This document shows, in pieces, positions 55,015-64,000 of a stretch of DNA of 64,000 bases (position 1 is its first letter; every line of letters starts with the position of its first letter). The position numbers and the translations under genes are program-made. Origin of the DNA: Desulfobacter postgatei 2ac9 (GTDB lineage: Bacteria; Desulfobacterota; Desulfobacteria; Desulfobacterales; Desulfobacteraceae); NCBI RefSeq assembly GCF_000233695.2, contig NZ_CM001488.1:3161501-3225500 (forward strand), read 5' to 3'. A model generated the notes under the pieces. That model had not been told where the DNA came from and did no database searches. It saw only the letters and a list, made by a program, of their open reading frames with translations.

Positions 55015-55072
55015 GGTGTATTAATCTTTATTTATAAAATGTCAACGGGTTAATTTGCGCAATTGATAGAAG

Positions 55073-55101
55073 GATATAAACTCCCCCCAATTTTATGTCA
55101 A
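55073..55101 (-). promoter_or_regulatory. Sigma70 promoter of the RsbRD-dsrMKJOP operon
   Basis: On the minus strand TTGACA (55101-55096) and TATATC (55078-55073) are spaced by 17 bases, about 60 bases before the RsbRD start at 55014. The spacer contains a G6 run. The rest of the interval 55015-55328 shows no gene. Confidence 0.6.
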
Positions 55102-55328
55102 GGGTAAACCTGATTTGGTTTCTGAATGAAAGTTGCCGTGTTTTGGGCTTTTGTCCAGCGCGTGAGAGATAATTACCCCTGATGGTTTTCGTTAAGAAAA
55201 AATTTATGGTAAATGTTTATTTTTGTCTGAAAATAGTGTATCCACTATTGCATTTTATTAATTAGATACAATGCTGCCGGTAATGCTCCTTTCCGGTGTC
55301 AAATCAGTTTTTCCAAGAAAGGGCAGAT

Positions 55329-55862
55329 ATGAAAAGCGTTCTGTTTTTGTTAATTTGTTTTTTTGCTACCAGTACCTATGTCGCAGCCCAGGATCATTTC
55401 GATTTTGGGGAATGGGGCGTTTCATTAGGATATGGTCAAAGTATAGACCATGTTGATATTTATCGTGCAGGGTTTTTAAAACAATTGAATGCAAAATGGA
55501 TTGAGAGCAAAACCGGTTATGCGCGCGGTTATTTTGAGTTGTCATATAACCGCTGGGAGTCGGGCAGGGAAGATGTTAACGCCGTTGCATTCTCTCCGGT
55601 CTTTCAGTATGTCTTCTATGCAGGAAATGCGACTTGGTATCCATATATAGAGGCAGGGGTTGGTGTTGCCTGTCTTGACGATTATACTATCAATGACAGG
55701 AACCTGTCCTCAAATCTTCTGTTTGAAGATAGGGTTGGGGCCGGTATCAGAATTAAAAATGTGGATATCAGTTTCCGCTACATGCATTATTCCAACGCCG
55801 GGTTAAAAGAGCCTAATGATGGAATTGACATACTGATCGGCACCCTGGCCTGGTACTTTTAA
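55329..55862 (+). CDS. PagL-like lipid A 3-O-deacylase
   Basis: With the ATG at 55329, behind AAAGGGCAG, the product has 177 residues and a signal peptide ending near YVAAQ. The mature part is an eight-stranded barrel-like sequence with the PagL active-site motif RYMHYSNAGLKEPNDG, where H153 and S155 correspond to the catalytic His and Ser. The last strand ends in WYF, as in outer-membrane proteins. PagL removes the 3-O-linked acyl chain of lipid A in the outer membrane. It is convergent with the methyltransferase gene, overlapping it by four bases at the 3' ends. Confidence 0.85.
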   Translation: MKSVLFLLICFFATSTYVAAQDHFDFGEWGVSLGYGQSIDHVDIYRAGFLKQLNAKWIESKTGYARGYFELSYNRWESGREDVNAVAFSPVFQYVFYAGNATWYPYIEAGVGVACLDDYTINDRNLSSNLLFEDRVGAGIRIKNVDISFRYMHYSNAGLKEPNDGIDILIGTLAWYF

Positions 55863-56572
55863 CCCGGTTTTCTAAAATACAGAACCAGGCTTTTTCCAAG
55901 CACCGGGTTTAGCAGGCGGTCAATAAAGGTGGTCAGTGCCGGTTTTTTCATCAGATCCCATACCAGAAGTCTGTGGTAGAGATTGACGGCAATCGAATCG
56001 GTCCGGGTGGGGCCCACAAAACATTTAAGCCACCAATAGGGACTGTGGATGCTGTGGGCATAGTGGCAACCCAGGTACTTGGGGCCTTTGTTCCGAAATT
56101 TTTCAATAATATTTTTTTTACTGTAGATTCTCACATGACCCATGTCGGCGTTGTAATATTCATCTGACAGCTGCCAGCAGATCCATTCGGGCCAGGCCCG
56201 GGGAACACTTACGGCCAGTGTTTTGCCCGGCTTGACAATACGGATCAGTTCTGAAACAGCTTTATCGTCGTCCGGGATATGTTCCAGGACCTCCGAGCAG
56301 ATCACCACATCAAAACTGTTATCCTCAAAGGGAAGCGCCGTGATATCCATGGCAGACAACGCCCAGTTTCTGCAGGATAGGTCATCAAGGTCCGCGTGAA
56401 ATTCAAGTTTGCTTTTGGTGGCCATAAGGTTGTCATATCCGAAGTCCCCACCAATGCAAACCGCACAGGATTCCCGGCAGGCCCTGATGGTGTGGCGCCC
56501 CTCGCCGCACCCGATATCCAGAACCAGGTTTCCGGGGGCAATGCCCAGACGTTTAAAGTCCATGGTAATCAT
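55859..56572 (-). CDS. Class I SAM-dependent methyltransferase
   Basis: This 237-residue methyltransferase has motif I LVLDIGCGEGRHT, an acidic residue at the end of beta-2 (GGDFG), DITALPFEDNSFDVVICSEVLEHI as motifs II/III, and a KPGKTLAVSVP strand. The substrate is unknown. It resembles type-11 methyltransferases of cell-envelope clusters. Its ATG at 56572 lies inside the end of the glycosyltransferase gene (20-base overlap) with GGAGGTG five bases upstream, so the two are coupled and may act on the same glycan. Confidence 0.88.
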   Translation of the reverse strand: MITMDFKRLGIAPGNLVLDIGCGEGRHTIRACRESCAVCIGGDFGYDNLMATKSKLEFHADLDDLSCRNWALSAMDITALPFEDNSFDVVICSEVLEHIPDDDKAVSELIRIVKPGKTLAVSVPRAWPEWICWQLSDEYYNADMGHVRIYSKKNIIEKFRNKGPKYLGCHYAHSIHSPYWWLKCFVGPTRTDSIAVNLYHRLLVWDLMKKPALTTFIDRLLNPVLGKSLVLYFRKPG

Positions 56573-57806
56573 CTATCACCTCCCGGTAGACTTGGACCGT
56601 GCGCATGGCGCATTTTTCCCAGGTAAATTCCCTTTTGACCCGCTCATACCCCCGGCAGGCCAGATTTTCACGCTGTTTTTCATCGTCCAGCAGTTCAATG
56701 ATCGCCTTTTCAAGGGCTTTGGCATCCCCGGGGGGCACAAGTTTTGCCGCATCCCCTGCAACTTCGGGTAATGCCCCACCGGTTGTTGAAATCACCGGTA
56801 CCCGGCAGGCCATCGCCTCTCCAACCGGCAGGCCAAACCCTTCGTACATGGAGGGTACTACCGCAATCTGGGCTTTTGCATATTCCAGGACAAAGCGCTG
56901 GTGATCAATGCGGCCGGTAAAGTTAATATGGCGTCCAAGATCAAGTTTTTTTACCAGATTTTCGATGCCGCCGTTCTTTTTGGGGATGCCAATGACCGTT
57001 AAAGAGACCTCTTTGTGCGTTAACACCCCTTTCAGTGCGTAAAGCAGGTGGTATAAGCCTTTAAGGGGCATATCCGCGCTGTTGGTGACGATCAGGCGTC
57101 CGGGTTCCTTTTTTACATGGTCCAAGGGGAAAAAATTATCCAGATCAATGCCGTTGGGAACGGTTTTGAGCCTTGACTCAGGTATTTTAAATTCTTTGGC
57201 AATATCCGTTTTTGAGCTGTCAGATACCGTGATAATAGACGATAATCTTCGGGCAACACGTTTTTGCATGCCAATAAAGGAGTACCAGCGAAGGACTTGG
57301 AGCTTTTTATAAAAAGACCTGGTTGCCTTAAGCGCCAGACGCCGGTCCACGGTTATAGGATGGTGAATGGTGGCGGTAACGGGCAGATCCCGGGTAAGGG
57401 ACAAAACGCCATAGGAAAGGCTTTGGTTATCATGGAGAATATCATAGCGTTTTGTTCTGCCTTTCATGTAGCGCTTTACCCGCATGCCAAATGTCATGGG
57501 TTCGGGATACCCCATGGCTGAGATGTCGAGCCATTCAATCAGGTTGACGGGATCTTTGAGTTCATCAATACGGGGTGTTCTGAACAGATTCTCTGGGTTG
57601 TATAAATCCAGGGTGTCGAGCATGGTCAGGTTGACCCCGGCATTGAGCAAAGGGTCCGGGGGACCTGCAATGACTTCCACCTGATGACCCAGATCGGATA
57701 ACGCATGGCTTAAATGACGGATATAAACACCTTGTCCCCCGCAATGGGGGTTGGACCGGTAGGAGATCAGTCCGATGCGTAGGCCTGTTTTATAAAATGA
57801 TTTCAT
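56553..57806 (-). CDS. Family 4 glycosyltransferase
   Basis: This 417-residue GT-B enzyme has the N-terminal glycine-rich acceptor site (GLISYRSNPHCGGQGVYIR) and the C-terminal retaining EX7E motif within MYEGFGLPVGEAMACRVPVI. TGGALPEV and VPPGD follow, as in GT4 family members that transfer mannose, glucose or GlcNAc. Donor and acceptor cannot be read from the sequence. It is followed by the overlapping methyltransferase gene and preceded by tRNA-Arg. A role in a lipopolysaccharide or capsular glycan is inferred. Confidence 0.9.
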   Translation of the reverse strand: MKSFYKTGLRIGLISYRSNPHCGGQGVYIRHLSHALSDLGHQVEVIAGPPDPLLNAGVNLTMLDTLDLYNPENLFRTPRIDELKDPVNLIEWLDISAMGYPEPMTFGMRVKRYMKGRTKRYDILHDNQSLSYGVLSLTRDLPVTATIHHPITVDRRLALKATRSFYKKLQVLRWYSFIGMQKRVARRLSSIITVSDSSKTDIAKEFKIPESRLKTVPNGIDLDNFFPLDHVKKEPGRLIVTNSADMPLKGLYHLLYALKGVLTHKEVSLTVIGIPKKNGGIENLVKKLDLGRHINFTGRIDHQRFVLEYAKAQIAVVPSMYEGFGLPVGEAMACRVPVISTTGGALPEVAGDAAKLVPPGDAKALEKAIIELLDDEKQRENLACRGYERVKREFTWEKCAMRTVQVYREVIDDYHGL

Positions 57807-57820
57807 GGGAGGATCTTAGA

Positions 57821-57896
57821 TGGTACGCCCGGCTGGAATCGAACCAGCGATCTTCAGCTTCGGAGGCTGACGTGCTATCCACTGCACTACGGGCGC
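57821..57896 (-). tRNA. tRNA-Arg (anticodon CCG)
   Basis: The minus strand folds as a 76-nt cloverleaf with acceptor GCGCCCG/CGGGCGT, anticodon arm TCAGC-CTCCGAA-GCTGA (anticodon CCG), T arm CGCTGG-TTCGATT-CCAGC with one mismatch at the base, and an encoded CCA. It reads CGG codons. It lies between the glycosyltransferase gene and folC. Confidence 0.95.
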
Positions 57897-57922
57897 ATAA
57901 AGTTACGCGCTGTTATACCATA

Positions 57923-59230
57923 TTAGTTGATAAAATCCATATCAAATTTTTCCTTGGCCTCTCCTGCCACATACAGGGAACCTGAAATGCATATGGCGTC
58001 ATCATCGTAACTTGTTGATATCGCATGTGATACTGCATTTTTTACGTCTTCGATAACCTGCAGGTCTCCTTTGAATATTTTTTTGATTGCTGCGGTGAGT
58101 ATTGCAGGTTCAATGCTGCGGTTGATTTTGGCTTTGGTCACAATGACCCGCTGGGCCCTGGGCAAAAGCTGAGCCAGCATGGCTTCATAGGGTTTGTCAT
58201 CCAGGATGCCGATAACCAGGGTCAGTTTTTTATCCCCTAAGGTTTGGTTAAGGTATTTGCCCAGCAGAACGCATGCCTTGAAATTGTGGGCGCCGTCTAG
58301 AATAACCAGGGGGCGATCCATGATTTTTTCAAGGCGTCCAGGCCAATTAACCTGGGCAAGCCCTTTATGAACCACTTCCTGGGTCAGTTTATATCGTGGA
58401 TCAGTGATTTGGTTTTGTTCAAACACCAGCTCCACGGCGGCCAGGGCCAAAGAAAGGTTCTCCCGCTGGTGTTCTCCGGATAACGGTTTGGTAAGACCCT
58501 TGAAATTTTGATAAATTCCCTTGTAATTATATGTTGCCTGGCCAGGGGTTTTGCGGATGGAAAACTCTTTTTTAAATCGGTAGAGGGCGGCTCCTTGATC
58601 TTTGGCGATTTTGCTCAGCCTGTCTATTCCAGATGGCTGGGATACGGCCGTAACCGCAGGTACACCTGATTTTATGATGCCGCCTTTTTCCCGGGCTATA
58701 TCCCTGATGGTATGTCCAAGGTATTCGGCGTGCTCAATGGAGAGGTTGGTGATAACACTGACCTGTGGTGTAATAATGTTTGTAGCGTCAAATCTTCCCC
58801 CCATGCCGGTTTCAATGATCGCCCATTCCACCTTTTCCCGGGCAAAATGGTAAAAGGCCATGGCCGTGACAATTTCAAAAAAGGTGGCCGGGCGTAATCC
58901 ATTATCTGCAGCGTCCACAGCCTCGTATGCACTGACCACATCTGCATCACTGATCTGTTGCCCGTTCACGCAGATCCGCTCATTGAATCGGACCAGGTGA
59001 GGGCTTGTGTAAATGCCGGTTTTAAACCCGGCAGCTCTGAGGATTGAGGCAATGCAGGTCGCCGTGGAACCTTTTCCGTTGGTTCCGGCCACATGGATCA
59101 TGCTGTAATTGTCTTGAGGCGTGTTGAGTTGTGAAAGGATGTTTAAAATGGTATCCAGCTCAAGCTTGATACCGAACCGGCCCAGGTTATATATTTTTTC
59201 CAGGCACAGTTCATAAGGGGCGTTTGGCAT
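57923..59230 (-). CDS. folC: Bifunctional dihydrofolate/folylpolyglutamate synthase
   Basis: This 435-residue Mur-ligase-family enzyme has the P-loop VAGTNGKGSTAT near residue 45, the YTSPHLVRFNERI loop, the metal-binding IIETGMGGRFDATN and SIEHAEYLG motifs, and the C-terminal DGAHNFKA and GILDDKPYEAML. It adds glutamate to dihydropteroate and folates. Start ATG at 59230 immediately precedes the conserved YELCLEKIYNLGRFGIKLEL. A terminator separates it from rpsU upstream, so it needs its own promoter, which I could not identify. Confidence 0.94.
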   Translation of the reverse strand: MPNAPYELCLEKIYNLGRFGIKLELDTILNILSQLNTPQDNYSMIHVAGTNGKGSTATCIASILRAAGFKTGIYTSPHLVRFNERICVNGQQISDADVVSAYEAVDAADNGLRPATFFEIVTAMAFYHFAREKVEWAIIETGMGGRFDATNIITPQVSVITNLSIEHAEYLGHTIRDIAREKGGIIKSGVPAVTAVSQPSGIDRLSKIAKDQGAALYRFKKEFSIRKTPGQATYNYKGIYQNFKGLTKPLSGEHQRENLSLALAAVELVFEQNQITDPRYKLTQEVVHKGLAQVNWPGRLEKIMDRPLVILDGAHNFKACVLLGKYLNQTLGDKKLTLVIGILDDKPYEAMLAQLLPRAQRVIVTKAKINRSIEPAILTAAIKKIFKGDLQVIEDVKNAVSHAISTSYDDDAICISGSLYVAGEAKEKFDMDFIN

Positions 59231-59252
59231 TGAAGATGTCCAGAAAAAAAAC

Positions 59253-59284
59253 CCGGCGTATCAACTAAAAAAGTGATACACCGG
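59253..59284 (-). terminator. Terminator of rpsU
   Basis: On the minus strand CCGGTGTATCA pairs with TGATACGCCGG (one G-T pair, 10-base loop), followed by GTTTTTTTT. It ends the rpsU transcript 16 bases past its stop. Confidence 0.9.
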
Positions 59285-59299
59285 ATAATTTTCAGTGTG

Positions 59300-59509
59300 T
59301 TAGCTACGTTTTCTGCGTGATCTTGAGGCTGCAATTCTTTGTCTTCTTATTGCCTCTCTCATCTTACGTCTTCTGTACTGACAAGGTTTTTCAAAATTTT
59401 TCTTAACCTTGAGACGTTTGAACAGTCCGTCATTCTGAATTTTTTTCTTCAGAATGCGCAACGCTTTTTCAACGTCATTATCAATAACTGTGACAGTAAT
59501 TTCTTTCAA
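59300..59509 (-). CDS. rpsU: 30S ribosomal protein S21
   Basis: This 69-residue very basic protein matches S21 throughout (ALRILKKKIQNDGLFKRLK; FEKPCQYRRRKMREAIRR). S21 assists initiation on the 30S platform. It forms a single-gene unit with a strong terminator. The ATG at 59509 is preceded by a weak site (CTTGAAAGA), with AAAGGGG further upstream. Confidence 0.97.
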   Translation of the reverse strand: MKEITVTVIDNDVEKALRILKKKIQNDGLFKRLKVKKNFEKPCQYRRRKMREAIRRQRIAASRSRRKRS

Positions 59510-59731
59510 GCAGCATCGCCCCTTTCAAAATGGATTTAAATATAACCGGCATGGGTTGAGGTGGTCTATTGATATTAGAGCGTAACCCATGACAAAACAT
59601 GAAAGTAATTCAAAAAAAATGTTGTGACTTTCACATAAAAATATTTATGAAAGGGTCTTTTAACAAATTGAATGCATTAAGGCAAGGAGAAAATGGTTTG
59701 GGGGATTTGTTTCTTCAGAGTTTTTAAAAAA

Positions 59732-59755
59732 CCCGGACGCATAGATGCATCCGGG
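59732..59755 (-). terminator. Terminator of adk
   Basis: On the minus strand CCCGGATGCAT and ATGCGTCCGGG form an 11-bp stem with one T-G pair and a 2-base loop (or larger by opening the top pairs), followed by TTTTTTA. It begins 13 bases after the adk stop. Confidence 0.9.
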
Positions 59756-59767
59756 CAGGATATATTT

Positions 59768-60436
59768 TTACAGCTTGGAGATTAGTTCTGCAGTTACGTC
59801 GGGCAGTGGCTGCTCGCCGTTGAGCGTAACGTATTTGAACTCTGCATCAGGCAGATCTCTAAAGTAGTAAGAAGAGGCCAGGGTCCCGGTATTGGTGTCA
59901 TAATAAATGGAGTGGCGTTTGTCGATGGCAGCCTCGTCCTGGTCATCGGCACGGGTGCTCAATGCACCGCCGCATACCCGGCATTTGTCTCCGTTAGGCT
60001 TGATGGCGTCAATGAAAATGTTGTTGGGATGGTTGTTGTCATTTTCGCACAACCGTCTGCCCATAATTCTGTTTTTGGCAACTTCACGATCCAGCAGCAT
60101 TTCAATAACGTAGTCAAGTTTAATGCCCTGTTCTTTTAACGCGGCATGCAGTTTTTCAGACTGAACTTTATTTCTTGGAAAACCGTCCAGCAGCCAGCCT
60201 TTTTTGCAGTCGTCCTTTTTGATTCGGTCGATCATCATAGGGATGGTGATCTCATCAGGTACCAGATCGCCTGCGTCGATATATGCCTTGGCTTTTTTGC
60301 CAAGTTCGGTTCCACCCTTGATGTTGTCACGGAAAATGGCACCGGATTCAACGTGGGCAATGTTGTATTTGTCTTTCAGAATTTTTCCTTGGGTGCCTTT
60401 GCCGCTGCCGTTGGGGCCGAAAAATAAAATGTTCAT
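59768..60436 (-). CDS. adk: Adenylate kinase
   Basis: This 222-residue enzyme catalyses ATP + AMP to 2 ADP. The start is ATG 60436, since AGGAGTGAAG precedes it and the P-loop GPNGSGKGT follows at 7-15. A frame to 60619 lacks family sequence. Further motifs are LLDGFPRN and MGRRLC. The LID domain is longer than usual and has three cysteines (RRLCEND and KCRVCGG), suggesting a zinc- or metal-stabilised LID in a variant arrangement. It is a single-gene unit with its own promoter and terminator. Confidence 0.93.
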   Translation of the reverse strand: MNILFFGPNGSGKGTQGKILKDKYNIAHVESGAIFRDNIKGGTELGKKAKAYIDAGDLVPDEITIPMMIDRIKKDDCKKGWLLDGFPRNKVQSEKLHAALKEQGIKLDYVIEMLLDREVAKNRIMGRRLCENDNNHPNNIFIDAIKPNGDKCRVCGGALSTRADDQDEAAIDKRHSIYYDTNTGTLASSYYFRDLPDAEFKYVTLNGEQPLPDVTAELISKL

Positions 60437-60502
60437 CTTCACTCCTTGAGGTTGGTTTATATTCATGTCCTGTCGGAACACGTTCGACATAATCAAGAAT
60501 CC

Positions 60503-60531
60503 GTAATATAGGACTACCCTTTTTTTGTCAA
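60503..60531 (-). promoter_or_regulatory. Sigma70 promoter of adk
   Basis: On the minus strand TTGACA (60531-60526) and TATTAC (60508-60503) are spaced by 17 bases, about 65 bases before the adk start. The rest of 60532-60744 shows no gene. Confidence 0.6.
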
Positions 60532-60744
60532 GGTATTGCGGCCTTCCTTCATGTGCTGTATATGCTTTGGCTAAGTATCGCAAAGAGACAAACTCACCGA
60601 TAAACTTAAGGAGGCGCAATCCAGAAAACAGCCGGTGCTATCCTATCAAGTAGCTATGGATGCTCAAAATGGCCGGCAGGATAACCAACCTCCAGCTCCC
60701 ACCATATTAATAGTTTTGACTTTATCTTGCCCCCAATATGAGCC

Positions 60745-61516
60745 TTATTTCCGGCAGGATATCAGTTTCTGCCTTTCAATAAAAAAATCAAGCCAGATAT
60801 CTCTGTGGGTCAGCTGAATAATCAATAGATTTGATTTTTGGTAAGGGAATGGATCGAGTTTTTTTTTCATGTCCCGACAGGAAATATTGTCAAGATAGTT
60901 ACCGTTTATGTGGATGAAAAGATTATTTTTTGCCCTTGTCATTGCCACGTACAGTTGTCTGTTTTTCTCATTGCTGTCGGGAAAAGATTCGGCAAGCATG
61001 AGAAAGACGGTTGAAAACTCCTTTCCCTTGGCTTTGTGGATTGTTGAAACAAAAATTGTTTCTCCCCTTGTTTGCGTGAAATCCTCTATTTTGGACTCCC
61101 GCACAAAAACCTCGAAATCGGACTGATACTTTTGCTTATTATGGCTGAGCTCAAAATCGTTTATCAGATGAATACAGGTTTCAATCTGTTCGCTGTTTTT
61201 ATATTTCTGCCACAACAATTTTTTGGCGCTCGTCCAGTTTTGGTCGCTGATGGTATATCTGTCATCTGAAAAGTTTAGTTGGTTGATAAAATATCTGACC
61301 TCAAGTAAATCATAAAGACTGTATAATTCATTAGTCTGGATCAGTTTTACCGGTAATATTATGGCCGCATGTATATTCAGCCCGACTGATAAAATCGAAA
61401 AGGGCTGGGGCTGAACCGCAGTGGATGGTCCCCCCGTTGTCACAGATACCTCCGGCATCAAGCAGGTTTTTGCCTGTTAAATCCATTTCTGTATCTATGA
61501 AAGCAATTTTGTTCAT
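60745..61516 (-). pseudogene. Remnant of a large exonuclease/RecQ/UvrD-type helicase
   Basis: From ATG 61516 the first ~50 residues (MNKIAFIDTEMDLTG, then an EYTCGHN motif) match the N-terminal DEDD exonuclease start of very large RecQ-family helicases. After CGHNIT, near 61345, the sequence switches frame to a UvrD-type C-terminal region with helicase motifs V (STIHKAKGKEFSTVF) and VI (QLYVAMTRAKNNL), which runs to the stop at 60745. Relatives known to me exceed 1,500 residues, so well over 1,000 codons are missing between the two ends. No ATPase core remains. Confidence 0.7.
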
Positions 61517-63144
<1,628 letters not shown>

Positions 63145-63171
63145 TAATTTTTTTTATTTATTCGATGAGGA

Positions 63172-63209
63172 AAAGGTGAGGTGTTTATTTTGATAAATGC
63201 CTCACCTTT
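63172..63209 (+). terminator. Hairpin between eno and pyrG
   Basis: AAAGGTGAGG (63172-63181) pairs with CCTCACCTTT (63200-63209), extended by TTTAT/ATAAA inside the loop. Only a short AT stretch follows, so it may attenuate rather than fully end transcription into pyrG. Confidence 0.65.
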
Positions 63210-63213
63210 ATGA

Positions 63214-64000
<787 letters not shown>

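Overview
The window looks like the chromosome of a dissimilatory sulfate-reducing deltaproteobacterium (Desulfobacterota), most likely a Desulfobacteraceae relative. The main evidence is a complete dsrMKJOP operon behind an RsbRD-type gene, a propionate-type transcarboxylase cluster, and lineage-typical small proteins (DUF5320, a DVU0298-like protein, DUF6125). This taxonomy is inferred from gene content; no search was run.

Layout. 1-7.4 kb: a partial PHP-type histidinol-phosphatase, a tRNA-queuosine mannosyltransferase homologue, clpB, a PAS-sigma54 activator, and a small ferredoxin operon. 7.5-20.5 kb is an accessory and decayed stretch. It holds a transglutaminase remnant, a frameshifted hybrid histidine kinase, an intact ptsP, a broken GGDEF-EAL gene, a deletion-fused AbiEi/AbiEii toxin-antitoxin pair, and a wrecked transposon (DDE integrase, AAA ATPase tail, RepB-like primase). 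20.8-24 kb: a FecR / OmpA-lipoprotein / CHASE2-HD-GYP trio. 24-27.4 kb: a 5'-truncated uvsE, a group II intron with its reverse transcriptase, and a NERD-domain protein. 27.7-32.5 kb: a four-gene MacAB-type tripartite efflux operon. 32.7-37.2 kb: a porin remnant, a 637-residue protein of about seventeen 34-residue helical repeats, and DUF5320 and DUF6125 genes. 37.3-41.2 kb: methylmalonyl-CoA:pyruvate transcarboxylase-like genes. 42.1-47 kb: an rplU-rpmA-obgE-nadD-rsfS-gpmI operon. 47.6-55 kb: an unrecognised radical SAM protein and the dsr operon. 55.3-64 kb: a PagL-like deacylase, a methyltransferase and glycosyltransferase pair, tRNA-Arg(CCG), folC, rpsU, adk, a RecQ/UvrD-type helicase remnant, eno and partial pyrG.

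How the genes fit together. DsrMKJOP carries electrons between the quinone/periplasmic side and the cytoplasmic DsrC/sulfite reductase system. The transcarboxylase would link propionyl-/methylmalonyl-CoA and pyruvate/oxaloacetate, while enolase and GpmI serve lower glycolysis/gluconeogenesis. Ribosome and translation genes (L21, L27, ObgE, RsfS, S21) are interleaved.

The most striking property is the contrast between intact core operons and a large number of accessory genes whose two ends survive while their middle is deleted or frameshifted. I count eight or nine such loci in 64 kb. They are either real decay or assembly artefacts, and this should be settled first. No clearly new multi-gene defence or metabolic system is evident. 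The best candidates for undescribed biology are the 34-residue-repeat protein, the radical SAM protein next to dsrP, the small third transcarboxylase subunit, and the palindrome-flanked DUF5320 promoter.
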